A stretch of DNA of 64,000 bases from Streptomyces formicae (lineage in GTDB: Bacteria; Actinomycetota; Actinomycetes; Streptomycetales; Streptomycetaceae), in the NCBI RefSeq assembly GCF_022647665.1, contig NZ_CP071872.1, forward strand, positions 248,001 to 312,000, read 5' to 3'. The translations under genes were made by a program, and so were the position numbers. The notes beneath the pieces are model-generated. The model did not search any database and was not told the origin of the DNA. It saw nothing but the letters and a program-made list of their open reading frames with translations. Each line of letters opens with the position of its first letter. Position 1 is the stretch's first letter. Below are positions 26,275 to 34,899 of this stretch, piece after piece.

Positions 26275-27255
26275 TCAGCTGTCCTGCTCCAGGATTCCGG
26301 ACCGGGCGATCAGAAAGCCGAGTTGCGCCCGCGAACCACTGCCGAGGGCCGAGGCCAGTTTGGCGATGTGGGCGCGGCAGGTGCGGACGTTCATGCCGAG
26401 GCGGCGGGCTATGGCCTCGTCGACGAGGCCCTCGACGAGGAGCCGGGCGATGGCGCGCTGCACGCCGCTGATGCCGTTCAGGTTGGGCTCGTACGTCACC
26501 GGGTCGTCGAGCGGTATCGCCTGCATCCAGAACTGGTCGAAGACGCCGACGAGATACTCGACCAGGCCCGGGTGGTGGAGTTCGAGCGCGACCTGGCGGT
26601 CCCGGCTGGCCGGGACGAACGCGACCTTGCGGTCGACGACGATCAGCCGGTCGATGATCTCCTCCAGCGTGCGCACCTCGACCTCGGGCCCAATCCGCTC
26701 CAGATAGGCCAGCGTGATCGGCTGATGGCGGGCGGTGTGCTGGTAGAGCGTGCGCATCTTGATGCCCCGGCCGAGCAACGGCCTGACCCTGCGCAGCGCT
26801 TCGCCGAAGGTGGCCGCGCTGCGTCCGCTGCCGGGCTGCACCGTCAGCAGCTCCGACGTGCACTCGGCGACGACGCGGTCCAAGCTGGCGTTGATCCGGG
26901 GGAGCCCTTCGAGCACGGTGATCGCGTGGGTCGTCGACGGGTCCTGCGCGCTGATGGTCATGAATGGCTCAAACGCGTCGGACAGTTCTACGGTGAGGCG
27001 TCTACGCTCCTGGATTTCGTTCTCTATCGGCAGCAGCAGCTGGGCCAGTGCCGCGGAGGGCGGAACCGGGCGGAGCCACTGGGCGTCGTCGGGGTCGGGA
27101 CGGAGCAGGTCCAGGTCGATCAGGCAGGGTGCGGAGGCCACCTCCGTCCGGGCGATGCGCCCGGTCCGCAGTGCGCTTGCGTAGAGCCGGGAGCCGGCCT
27201 CGCACAGCTCCGCATGTGTATGAGGGTGCCCTTGATTGTCCCGTTCCAACCGCAT
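26275..27255 (-). CDS. LuxR-type HTH transcriptional regulator
   Basis: This 326-residue protein has a C-terminal LuxR-like helix-turn-helix (AIARRLGMNVRTCRAHIAKL, about residues 290-310) and a conserved end GSGSRAQLGFLIARSGIL. The N-terminal two thirds have no receiver or PAS signature; the middle (GRGIKMRTLYQHTARH) resembles actinobacterial regulators with a TrmB-like sugar/peptide sensor. The start is taken as ATG 27255, with GGGGGTG upstream; ATG 27297 is possible. It is divergent from the DPGW-repeat peptide gene with 130 bases between, so it probably controls it. Confidence 0.8.
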   Translation of the reverse strand: MRLERDNQGHPHTHAELCEAGSRLYASALRTGRIARTEVASAPCLIDLDLLRPDPDDAQWLRPVPPSAALAQLLLPIENEIQERRRLTVELSDAFEPFMTISAQDPSTTHAITVLEGLPRINASLDRVVAECTSELLTVQPGSGRSAATFGEALRRVRPLLGRGIKMRTLYQHTARHQPITLAYLERIGPEVEVRTLEEIIDRLIVVDRKVAFVPASRDRQVALELHHPGLVEYLVGVFDQFWMQAIPLDDPVTYEPNLNGISGVQRAIARLLVEGLVDEAIARRLGMNVRTCRAHIAKLASALGSGSRAQLGFLIARSGILEQDS

Positions 27256-27385
27256 CTGTACACCCCCAGGCTTTTGCAATACAGGAACATGATGCATTGG
27301 GCGAGTGGTGGAAACGTGGAGAGTGAGCCATCGTCATGGCTGCGGGGGAGCCGTAGGAATCACCTTCAAGTGAGGTTGCTCGGTC
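27256..27385. promoter_or_regulatory. Divergent intergenic region between the LuxR-type regulator and the DPGW peptide
   Basis: These 130 bases must hold both promoters. An AT-richer patch (GCAATACAGGAACATGATGCA, read in part at 27276-27296) is the likely site. No clear operator repeat is visible. Confidence 0.35.
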
Positions 27386-27673
27386 ATGGCCAAGAAGCTC
27401 ATACGCACCGTAGTCGGTGTCGCGCTCTTTGCTGCTGCGGCGGTGGGAGTGGCGGCGTCGGCCGAGGACCCCGGGTGGGGGCTGGGTACGCAGGTGACCA
27501 CGGCGGCGCCCGACCCGGGCTGGGAAGTGCCGGACCCGGGCTGGGAGATCGCACCGCAGACGGTCCAGGGCGACCCGGGCTGGGGGAGTGCGAGTGCGCC
27601 GCGCACGCTCCAGGACCCGGGCTGGGGAGCGGCTCCGGCCGCGGATCCCGGTTGGGGGTCCGCGCAGGCATGA
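27386..27673 (+). CDS. Secreted peptide with six Asp-Pro-Gly-Trp repeats
   Basis: This 95-residue protein starts at ATG 27386. Residues 1-26 are a signal peptide (KK, a hydrophobic VVGVALFAAAAVGVA core, cut after ASA). The mature 69 residues hold DPGW at 28, 43, 50, 63, 77 and 87, each followed by Gly or Glu. There are no cysteines or hydrophobic clusters. The regular Trp spacing suggests a modified or cross-linked peptide, a wall-binding repeat, or a signalling precursor cut into pieces. Its stop overlaps the next start (ATGA). I know of no characterised family. Confidence 0.75.
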   Translation: MAKKLIRTVVGVALFAAAAVGVAASAEDPGWGLGTQVTTAAPDPGWEVPDPGWEIAPQTVQGDPGWGSASAPRTLQDPGWGAAPAADPGWGSAQA

Positions 27674-27987
27674 CGGTTCCCGAGGATCCTCGTTTCCGCC
27701 GTGAGATGGCGACCGCGTACCGCTCCGGGTGGCATTTCATCGACCTCGTCACAGCGGTGCCGCACCGTGGCGATTCGTTGATGGTCACCCTCCTCGGCGA
27801 ACCGGTCGTGATCAACCGCGGTGACGACGAGGAGATCCGCGCGTACCGGTGCCTCCGGAGGCCCCGCGGGGCTCCGCAACCCGTTCGCTGTGCCATCAGA
27901 TACGGCATGATCTTCGTCAATCTCGACCAGCGCGACCACCAGCTGGTCGAACCGCAAACCACCACCGCCACCCCCCGCAGTGCCTGA
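27670..27987 (+). CDS. Small Rieske-like protein lacking the histidine ligands
   Basis: This 105-residue cytoplasmic protein starts at ATG 27670, coupled to the DPGW gene. WHFIDLVTAVPHRGDSLMVT and LLGEPVVINRGDDEEIRAYR match the opening strands of Rieske domains of ring-hydroxylating oxygenases. Where CxH...CxxH should bind 2Fe-2S, it has C61-L-R63 and C74-A-I-R77. Both histidines are replaced by arginine and the spacing is shorter. AIRYGMIFVNLDQ ends the fold. It probably binds no classic Rieske cluster, and a binding or adaptor role towards the DPGW peptide is inference. Confidence 0.6.
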   Translation: MTVPEDPRFRREMATAYRSGWHFIDLVTAVPHRGDSLMVTLLGEPVVINRGDDEEIRAYRCLRRPRGAPQPVRCAIRYGMIFVNLDQRDHQLVEPQTTTATPRSA

Positions 27988-28030
27988 GCGGTTCCCCCGT
28001 CGTTCAAGATCGCTCAGGTACTTCCCCCAC

Positions 28031-28073
28031 ACAGCGGCGCCATCGTGGACCTGAAACACGATGGCGCCGCTGT
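28031..28073. terminator. Bidirectional terminator with 17-bp perfect stem
   Basis: ACAGCGGCGCCATCGTG (28031-28047) pairs exactly with CACGATGGCGCCGCTGT (28057-28073). It separates the convergent Rieske-like and PPOX-class genes. Confidence 0.9.
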
Positions 28074-28088
28074 GCTGTGTGCGCGCTT

Positions 28089-28502
28089 CTACGCCCGGCC
28101 CATCGCACGGGTCAGCGCGATCTCGATGACCACCCGGTCCGGGTTCGGGGCCGGGGTGCGGCCGTAGCGCTCCGCGTAGCGCGCCACCGCGTCCGCGACC
28201 GCCTCCGGGTCCGTGCGCACCGTGGCACGGCCCTCCAGCGTCGCCCAGCGGCCCTTGTCCACCTGGCAGACCGCCACCGGGACCGGCTCCGGGGCCGCGG
28301 CCAGGATGTTCGCGACCTTGCGGCTGTGCTTGTTGGTGATGACGCGGGCGATGCCCCGCTCGCCGCCCTCCGGGTCGTACGTGACACCCACCGCGACGAC
28401 GTGCGGGGTTCCGTCCGGCCGCGGGGTGGTCAGTGTGCACATGTGGTACTCCCGCCAGAAGCTGAGATACGACGGGTCCGGGCTGCGCGGATCGATGGCC
28501 AT
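28089..28502 (-). CDS. PPOX-class flavin/F420-dependent oxidoreductase
   Basis: This 137-residue protein starts at ATG 28502 (MAIDPRSPDPSYLSFW). It has the split-barrel pattern of pyridoxamine-phosphate-oxidase-like proteins: HMCTLTTPRPDGTPHVVAVG, ARVITNKHSRKVANI, RWATLEGRATVRTDPEAV. Actinobacterial members of this length often use F420. Substrate unknown. It is transcribed away from clpB. Confidence 0.8.
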   Translation of the reverse strand: MAIDPRSPDPSYLSFWREYHMCTLTTPRPDGTPHVVAVGVTYDPEGGERGIARVITNKHSRKVANILAAAPEPVPVAVCQVDKGRWATLEGRATVRTDPEAVADAVARYAERYGRTPAPNPDRVVIEIALTRAMGRA

Positions 28503-28550
28503 GCCCTGGAACCTACCGCCGGAGCTACCCGTTCAGTAGCGTGGATGGAC

Positions 28551-28571
28551 CTTGAGTGGAATAGACTCAAC
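28551..28571. promoter_or_regulatory. HAIR operator (HspR site) upstream of clpB
   Basis: CTTGAGT-N7-ACTCAAC differs from the HAIR consensus at one position. It lies 87 bases before clpB and its left arm contains a usable -35 (TTGAGT), so HspR binding would block RNA polymerase. Confidence 0.9.
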
Positions 28572-28657
28572 TTTGTGTACACTGGATGAGTCATGGACGT
28601 ACGCCGCGTCATGCAGTATGACGTCGCTCAGACGCAGCTGAGGAGGAGAGACCGCAC

Positions 28658-31249
28658 GTGGACGCCGAGCTGACCAACAGGAGCCGGGACGCGCTCAATG
28701 CCGCTTCCACCAGGGCCGTGTCCGACGGGCACGCCGATCTGACCCCCGCGCATCTTCTGCTCGCGCTCCTCGCGGGCCAGGACAACGAGAACATCACCGA
28801 CCTGCTGGCCGCCGTCGACGCCGACCAGGCCGCCGTACGGTCCGGGGCCGAGCGGGTCCTGGCCGACCTGCCCAGCGTGACCGGCTCGACCGTCGCGCCC
28901 CCGCAGCCCAGCCGGGACCTGCTCGCCGTGATCGCCGACGCCACGACCCGCGCGAAGGAGCTCGGCGACGACTACGTGTCGACCGAGCACCTGCTCATCG
29001 GCGTCGCGGCCAAGGGCGGGCGGGCCGGCGAGGTGCTGTCCGGGCAGGGGGCCACGGCGCAGAAGCTGCTGGAGGCGTTCGAGAACACACGAGGAGGGCG
29101 CCGGGTGACGACACCCGACCCCGAGGGCCAGTACAAGGCCCTGGAGAAGTTCGGTACGGACTTCACGGCCGCGGCCCGCGAGGGCAAGCTCGACCCCGTC
29201 ATCGGCCGTGACCAGGAGATCCGCCGGGTGGTGCAGGTGCTCTCGCGCCGCACGAAGAACAACCCCGTGCTGATCGGTGAGCCCGGCGTCGGCAAGACCG
29301 CCGTCGTCGAGGGGCTCGCCCAGCGGATCGTGAAGGGCGACGTGCCCGAGTCGCTTCGCGACAAGCGGCTCGTCGCGCTCGACCTGGGTGCGATGGTCGC
29401 GGGTGCGAAGTACCGGGGCGAGTTCGAGGAGCGGCTGAAGACCGTCCTCTCCGAGATCAAGGAGAGCGAAGGGCGGATCATCACCTTCATCGACGAGCTC
29501 CACACGGTCGTCGGCGCGGGCGCGGGCGGCGACTCCGCAATGGACGCGGGCAACATGCTGAAGCCGATGCTCGCCCGCGGCGAGCTGCGCATGGTCGGCG
29601 CCACGACCCTCGACGAGTACCGCGAGCGGATCGAGAAGGACCCCGCCCTGGAGCGCCGCTTCCAGCAGGTGCTGGTCGCCGAGCCGACGGTCGAGGACAC
29701 GATCGCGATCCTGCGCGGGCTCAAGGGCCGGTACGAGGCGCACCACAAGGTGCAGATCGCGGACAGCGCGCTGGTCGCCGCCGCGACCCTGTCCGACCGG
29801 TACATCACCTCCCGATTCCTGCCCGACAAGGCCATCGACCTCGTCGACGAGTCCGCCTCGCGGCTCCGGATGGAGATCGACTCCTCGCCCGTCGAGATCG
29901 ACGAGCTCCAGCGCTCCGTCGACCGGCTGCGGATGGAGGAGCTCGCGCTCAAGAACGAGACCGACGAGGCGAGCAAGCAGCGGCTGGAGAAGCTGCGGCG
30001 CGACCTCGCGGACCGCGAGGAGGAGCTGCGCGGCCTGACCGTGCGCTGGGAGAAGGAGAAGGAGTCCCTCAACCGCGTCGGAGAGCTGAAGGAGAAGCTC
30101 GACGAGCTGCGCGGCCAGGCGGAGCGGGCCCAGCGCGACGGCGACTTCGACACCGCGTCCAAGCTGCTCTACGGGGAGATCCCGGGGCTGGAGCGGGAGC
30201 TGGCCGAGGCCACCGAGGCGGAGGCGCAGCAGGAGGCCGCGAAGGACACGATGGTCAAGGAGGAGGTCGGCCCGGACGACATCGCCGACGTCGTCGCCTC
30301 CTGGACCGGTATCCCGGCCGGCCGGCTGCTGGAGGGCGAGACCCAGAAGCTCCTGCGCATGGAGGACGAGCTGGGCAGGCGCCTGATCGGCCAGACCGAG
30401 GCGGTGCGTGCCGTCTCCGACGCGGTGCGGCGCTCCCGGGCAGGGATCGCGGACCCCGACCGGCCGACCGGCTCCTTCCTCTTCCTCGGCCCGACCGGTG
30501 TCGGCAAGACCGAGCTGGCGAAGGCGCTGGCGGACTTCCTCTTCGACGACGAGCGGGCGATGGTCCGCATCGACATGTCGGAGTACAGCGAGAAGCACAG
30601 CGTCGCCCGGCTGGTCGGCGCGCCTCCCGGGTACGTGGGGTACGAGGAGGGCGGCCAGCTCACCGAGGCCGTGCGCCGGCGCCCGTACAGCGTGATCCTG
30701 CTCGACGAGGTGGAGAAGGCCCACCCCGAGGTCTTCGACCTGCTGCTCCAGGTCCTCGACGACGGGCGGCTCACGGACGGCCAGGGCCGGACGGTCGACT
30801 TCCGCAACACCATCCTGATCCTCACCTCCAACCTCGGCAGCCAGTACCTGGTGGAGCCGCTGACGAGCGAGGAGGAGAAGAAGCAGCAGGTGCTGGAGGT
30901 CGTCAGGGCGTCCTTCAAGCCGGAGTTCCTCAACCGGCTGGACGATCTGGTCGTCTTCTCGGCCCTGACCAAGGACGAGCTGGGCCGTATCGCCGAGCTT
31001 CAGATCGACCGCCTCGCGCGGCGGCTCGCTGAGCGGCGGCTGACGCTGGAGGTCACCCCGGCCGCGCTGGAGTGGCTCGCCGACGAGGGCAACGATCCGG
31101 CGTACGGCGCGCGGCCGCTGCGGCGCCTCATCCAGACGGCGATCGGCGACCGGCTCGCCAAGGAGATCCTCGCGGGCGAGATCAACGACGGCGACACGGT
31201 CCGCGTCGACCGGTTCGAGAACGACCTGCTCGTGGGCCGCGTGCAGTGA
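28658..31249 (+). CDS. clpB: Disaggregase ClpB
   Basis: This 863-residue AAA+ chaperone starts at GTG 28658 behind GAGGAGAG. The Clp N domain covers about 1-145, and the first ATPase has Walker A GEPGVGKT at 207-214. The coiled-coil M domain at about 400-530 (Glu/Arg/Leu-rich) identifies ClpB rather than ClpC. The second ATPase has GPTGVGKT at about 611-618, followed by [20 protein letters not shown]. There is no ClpP-binding loop motif. It works with DnaK-DnaJ-GrpE to resolve aggregates and is an HspR regulon member in Streptomyces. Confidence 0.97.
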   Translation: MDAELTNRSRDALNAASTRAVSDGHADLTPAHLLLALLAGQDNENITDLLAAVDADQAAVRSGAERVLADLPSVTGSTVAPPQPSRDLLAVIADATTRAKELGDDYVSTEHLLIGVAAKGGRAGEVLSGQGATAQKLLEAFENTRGGRRVTTPDPEGQYKALEKFGTDFTAAAREGKLDPVIGRDQEIRRVVQVLSRRTKNNPVLIGEPGVGKTAVVEGLAQRIVKGDVPESLRDKRLVALDLGAMVAGAKYRGEFEERLKTVLSEIKESEGRIITFIDELHTVVGAGAGGDSAMDAGNMLKPMLARGELRMVGATTLDEYRERIEKDPALERRFQQVLVAEPTVEDTIAILRGLKGRYEAHHKVQIADSALVAAATLSDRYITSRFLPDKAIDLVDESASRLRMEIDSSPVEIDELQRSVDRLRMEELALKNETDEASKQRLEKLRRDLADREEELRGLTVRWEKEKESLNRVGELKEKLDELRGQAERAQRDGDFDTASKLLYGEIPGLERELAEATEAEAQQEAAKDTMVKEEVGPDDIADVVASWTGIPAGRLLEGETQKLLRMEDELGRRLIGQTEAVRAVSDAVRRSRAGIADPDRPTGSFLFLGPTGVGKTELAKALADFLFDDERAMVRIDMSEYSEKHSVARLVGAPPGYVGYEEGGQLTEAVRRRPYSVILLDEVEKAHPEVFDLLLQVLDDGRLTDGQGRTVDFRNTILILTSNLGSQYLVEPLTSEEEKKQQVLEVVRASFKPEFLNRLDDLVVFSALTKDELGRIAELQIDRLARRLAERRLTLEVTPAALEWLADEGNDPAYGARPLRRLIQTAIGDRLAKEILAGEINDGDTVRVDRFENDLLVGRVQ

Positions 31250-31411
31250 GCCGGTGCGGTGGCGGGGGTCCGGGGCAGCGCCCCGGCCCCGTCGCCGCAC
31301 GTCGGCCGCACGTCCCGATTCGGACACGTCACGCCCGCGCGCCGGTGGGGGTTGCCAGCCCCCGCCCGGCATGGGAGAGGATGGCCGCATCCGTACGAAG
31401 GGAATCACCCC

Positions 31412-31960
31412 GTGAGCATCGACCCGTCCTCGATTCCGAATTTCGGGGGCCAGCCCCAGCCTCAGGCCGCAGGACCTGCGGGTCCCGTGGTGCCCGACCA
31501 GGACCTGGTGAAGCAGCTCCTCGACCAGATGGAACTGAAGTACGTCGTCGACGACGAGGGTGACCTCGCGGCGCCGTGGGAGGAGTTCCGCACCTACTTC
31601 ATGTTCCGCGGTGAGGAGGACCAGCAGGTCTTCTCGGTGCGCACGTTCTACGACCGTCCGCACGCCCTCGAGGACCGGGCGAAGCTCCTCGACGCGATCG
31701 ACGACTGGAACCGCCGCACCCTGTGGCCCAAGGTCTACACGCACACCCACGAGGAGGACGGCAAGCCGGTCTCCGTCCGCCTCATCGGCGAGGCCCAGAT
31801 GCTGATCGGCATGGGCGTCAGCCTGGAGCACTTCGTGTCGTCCACCGTCAGCTGGGTGCGCGCCTCGATCGAGTTCGACAAGTGGCTCGCCGAGCAGCTC
31901 GGACTCGTGCCCGCGAGCGGCGACGCCGCCGAGGACGAGAAGCCCGCCGACGACGCCTGA
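31412..31960 (+). CDS. YbjN domain-containing protein
   Basis: This 182-residue soluble protein starts at GTG 31412 (MSIDPSSIPNFGGQPQ). After a Pro/Gln-rich lead, the YbjN fold runs from LVKQLLDQMELKYVVDDEG through LLDAIDDWNRRTLWPKVYTH to the end, which is acidic (DAAEDEKPADDA). YbjN-like proteins resemble type III secretion chaperones in fold; the actinobacterial role is unknown. Confidence 0.8.
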   Translation: MSIDPSSIPNFGGQPQPQAAGPAGPVVPDQDLVKQLLDQMELKYVVDDEGDLAAPWEEFRTYFMFRGEEDQQVFSVRTFYDRPHALEDRAKLLDAIDDWNRRTLWPKVYTHTHEEDGKPVSVRLIGEAQMLIGMGVSLEHFVSSTVSWVRASIEFDKWLAEQLGLVPASGDAAEDEKPADDA

Positions 31961-31981
31961 GGGCCCCGCGCGTCCCTACGG

Positions 31982-33181
31982 CTACAGCGCCATCGGCCCG
32001 AGCGTGAGCAGATACGCCCCGTAGCCGAACGACAGCCCGGCCAGGGCGACGATCACCGTGATTGCCGCCCTCGGCCGGGCTTTCGTCAGCGCGGTCGCGA
32101 GCGGCAGCAGCAGCGGGAACGCCGGCAGCAGAAAGCGCGGCTTGGACTCGAAGAAGCCCGACCCGCCGACCGTGATCAGCACCAGCACGCCCGTGTACAC
32201 GAGCAGCGCCAGCGGCGGCCGGTCCAGGACGAACAGCGCGAAGAGCAGCACCCCGGCCCCCACGATCACCAGCGCCATCGGAAAGCCGAAGAACACCGGT
32301 GTGGTCACCATCGACCGCACCACCAGCAGCGAACCCGCCCCCAGGTCGAAGCGCGAGGTCCAGCCGCTCTGCACCGCGAAGTAGCCGCCGAGCGGGTCGC
32401 CCGTGCGGGCCCCGACCCACAGCAGGTAGCCGAGCCATCCGGCGGGCGCCAGCGCCGCCCCGGCCCACGGCCGCCAGCCGCCCGCCCCCTTGCGCCTGAT
32501 GAGCTCGTACGCCGCGACCACGACGACCGCCGCGGCGACCGCGACGCCGTTCGGTCTCGTCAGCCCGGCCAGCGCCGCCAGCGCGCCCGCCCACAGCCAG
32601 CGGCGGGTCAGCAGCGCGTACAGCGACCACGCGGCGAAGGCGCACAGCAGCGGCTCCGTGTACGCCATCGACAGCACGATCGCGTGCGGCAGCAGCCCCC
32701 ACAGCAGCACGAGGACGGTCCCGACGGTCCTGTTGTGCAGCCGCTCGCCGATGGCGTAGATCCCCCAGGCCGCCACGCCCGCGGCCACCCAGGAGAGCAC
32801 CAGCCCCACCGTGCCGCCCGCCACCGGCAGGAGGGCCTTGCCCGCCCGGATCAGCGCCGGATAGAGCGGGAAGAACGCCAGATCGGACTGGACAGCGCCG
32901 TCCGGCCAGTGCAGCGTGTGCCCGTAGCCGTGCGAGGCGATCCTGGCGTACCAGTCGGAGTCCCAGGAGGTGGCGAGCAGGGCCCGCGGGGACTTGCCGA
33001 TCCGCCAGGCCCAGAGGGCCATCAGGAGCATCCCGAGGAGCCGGGCCGCGGCGAACAGCCCCAGCGCGGGCGCCGCCCGGTACAGGGCTGCGCGCCAGTG
33101 GGGAACGGGCCGGGCACCGGCCAGGGCATCGACTGACGCTGCCTTGTCTGACGCTGACTTGTCGAACGTCTCGGCGGACAG
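31982..33181 (-). CDS. Mannosyltransferase-like polytopic membrane protein (PIG-V type), probable CTG start
   Basis: This protein of about 399 residues has 8-10 membrane helices. TSWDSDWYARIASHGYGH after the first helix is the lumenal-type acidic loop of GT-C glycosyltransferases that use polyprenyl-phosphate sugars, and LAFFPLYPALIR and GLTRPNGVAVA match actinobacterial GPI-mannosyltransferase-2-like proteins. The first ATG (33031) would cut the first helix in half. The frame is open upstream to a CTG at 33179-33181 placed five bases after GGAGGTG, giving LSAETFDKSASDK as the N-terminus. No ATG, GTG or TTG is available in frame, so I choose CTG. Confidence 0.75.
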   Translation of the reverse strand: MSAETFDKSASDKAASVDALAGARPVPHWRAALYRAAPALGLFAAARLLGMLLMALWAWRIGKSPRALLATSWDSDWYARIASHGYGHTLHWPDGAVQSDLAFFPLYPALIRAGKALLPVAGGTVGLVLSWVAAGVAAWGIYAIGERLHNRTVGTVLVLLWGLLPHAIVLSMAYTEPLLCAFAAWSLYALLTRRWLWAGALAALAGLTRPNGVAVAAAVVVVAAYELIRRKGAGGWRPWAGAALAPAGWLGYLLWVGARTGDPLGGYFAVQSGWTSRFDLGAGSLLVVRSMVTTPVFFGFPMALVIVGAGVLLFALFVLDRPPLALLVYTGVLVLITVGGSGFFESKPRFLLPAFPLLLPLATALTKARPRAAITVIVALAGLSFGYGAYLLTLGPMAL

Positions 33182-33582
33182 GGGACACCTCCGTGCGCGC
33201 GTGATCGGTCAGTCAACCCGACCTTCAGCGGCGCGCGGAGGCGGCGCGAGCGCTGCGCGGCCGTCCGGGTGGATTCCGTCCCGGAAGGCCGCCGCGTACG
33301 TGTGCCGCCTTGACGGCGGCCAGGCCCGGCGCGTAGCCCCGGCGGACGAGTGCGCCGGATGGCCCGCACGCTGACTTCAGGTGCGCTCGAACCCGCGAGG
33401 ATCGTGGTTCGGCTGGCGGCCACAGAGCCGACCTCGGGGTACGCACTCACCGATGGCTGCCAGCTCCTTTGGTGCCCAAGGGTGTTTATGAGCGCGCGAT
33501 GCGCGAGCGGCAAGTGCACGAGCGCTGTCGGCCTGCTCCGGCATCCCGGCTCCAGGGGTCTGGTCACTGAGAGTATGGACGA
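33182..33582. other. 400-bp gap without a recognisable gene
   Basis: It lies between two divergent genes. I see no domain-bearing frame or strong hairpin. The minus-strand end carries the GGAGGTG ribosome-binding site of the mannosyltransferase (33187-33193). Confidence 0.45.
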
Positions 33583-34206
33583 GTGAGTGCTGATGCATTG
33601 GGGCGGTGGGTGCCGGATCGTCCCGAGGATGTGGCCGCGGTGTTCGCCAAGGCGGACTTCCCGTGGTGGATCGCCGGCGGGTACGCGATCGAGCTCGCGA
33701 TCGGCCGTGAACTGCGGCCGCACGGCGATCTCGACGTCCTCGTCCTGCGCCGCGACCAGGCCCTCGTACGGAATCTCCTGGCCGGCTGGGACTTGTACGT
33801 GGCGGACCCGCCCGGCCAGGGGGAGCTGCGACCGTGGCGTCCTGGACAGGTCCTTCAGCCGCCGCTCCACGACATCTGGTGCCGCCGCACACCAGAGGCG
33901 CCCTGGTCGGTGCAGCTCATGCTGGACGAGGCCGAGGGCACCCAGTGGGTCTCGCGGCGCGACCCGGAGGTCCGGCTCCCGATCGACCGGCTCGGGCGGA
34001 CGAGCGAGACGGGTGTCCCGTATCTCGTGCCCGAGGTGCAGCTCTTCTACAAGGCGAAGGCAACCAGGGAAAAGGACGAGACCGACTTCGAGGCGGTGCT
34101 GCCGCTCCTGGAGGTGTCGCAGCGCGTCTGGCTGGCGGACGCGATCAAGGTGACCGCGCCGGACCACCCCTGGCTCCGCCGACTCCGTCCGATCAGCCGA
34201 ACGTGA
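33583..34206 (+). CDS. Nucleotidyltransferase-fold protein (aminoglycoside adenylyltransferase-like)
   Basis: This 207-residue protein starts at GTG 33583. WWIAGGYAIELAIGRELRPH followed by GDLDVLVLRR contains the GG and DxD pattern of Pol-beta-type nucleotidyltransferases such as the LinB/AadD class and toxin-antitoxin MNT proteins. The C-terminal half (YLVPEVQLFYKAKATREKDE) is typical of uncharacterised streptomycete members. Its last 14 bases overlap the convergent gene at 34193. The target is unknown; drug resistance should not be assumed. Confidence 0.75.
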   Translation: MSADALGRWVPDRPEDVAAVFAKADFPWWIAGGYAIELAIGRELRPHGDLDVLVLRRDQALVRNLLAGWDLYVADPPGQGELRPWRPGQVLQPPLHDIWCRRTPEAPWSVQLMLDEAEGTQWVSRRDPEVRLPIDRLGRTSETGVPYLVPEVQLFYKAKATREKDETDFEAVLPLLEVSQRVWLADAIKVTAPDHPWLRRLRPISRT

Positions 34207-34651
34207 GCAGTGGAACGTCGTAGAGGCCGGGGTTCCGGGGCCGGGTCATCGTGGGCGACGTGACCTCCACGATCAGCAGTTCGCTGAGGAACTGGACCTT
34301 GGCGCCGAGAAGGTGGCTCGTCCGGCCGTCGGCCGACTGGGCCTTCAGGCCGGCGGAGACGTGGATGTGCGGGAGTATCTCGCCGGTGGCGGGATCGTGG
34401 GCGAGGGTGCCCGCCCCGAACGCCTCGACGTTGGTGACGTACGTCTTCGCCCACACCGGCGCGTCTGGGTCCGCGAGCTTCTCGCAGGCGCCCACGATCT
34501 CGGCCTCCGCGAAGGCTCCGATGAACGAGGAGATGTAGCCCTGCCGTACGCCGTTGTCCCGGCAGAAGGAGGACAGCGCCTCGAAGAAGTCCTCTCCGTG
34601 GTCGAAGGTGACGCCGAAGGTACGGCCTACGGTCAGCTCGTGAGCACGCAT
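34193..34651 (-). CDS. PPC (DUF296) domain protein
   Basis: This 152-residue protein starts at ATG 34651 (MRAHELTVGRTFGV). DHGEDFFEALSSFCRDNGV, GYISSFIGAFAEAEIVG and ILPHIHVSAGL form the PPC fold. The His-x-His in HIHVS is the usual metal-binding pair. Bacterial PPC proteins are often called DNA-binding by analogy with plant AT-hook proteins, but the role of single-domain members is open. Confidence 0.85.
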   Translation of the reverse strand: MRAHELTVGRTFGVTFDHGEDFFEALSSFCRDNGVRQGYISSFIGAFAEAEIVGACEKLADPDAPVWAKTYVTNVEAFGAGTLAHDPATGEILPHIHVSAGLKAQSADGRTSHLLGAKVQFLSELLIVEVTSPTMTRPRNPGLYDVPLLTFG

Positions 34652-34899
34652 GCGCGGGTGTCTCCTGCAAGCGGTGGGATCAGCGGGCGGAGGCAGTGGT
34701 GAAGGCAGGGACTCCCACCAGCGGCATGCGACGCGGCATGCCGCCCATCATCCACACCCCTTCTCGGCGATCCAGGGGATCGTGCTGCACGCGGGTCATG
34801 CGTCTTGAGGCTAAACGGAACAAGCTGTGTGGAGCGGAAGTTATCCGTCTCACGCGGTCCCTGCGCGGGCATACGCTGGGCATGAGGGGATGGTGACGA

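Noticed and set aside
27386..27673. Lanthipeptide or lasso precursor
   Set aside because: It has a Sec-type signal peptide, no cysteines, few Ser/Thr, and no cyclase or dehydratase beside it.
28628..31831. Open frame of more than 1000 codons opposite clpB
   Set aside because: It is the mirror of clpB codon bias in GC-rich DNA; it has no domain and the sense strand encodes a complete ClpB.
33583..34206. Aminoglycoside resistance gene
   Set aside because: The nucleotidyltransferase motif is present, but the rest does not match characterised resistance enzymes closely enough to name one.
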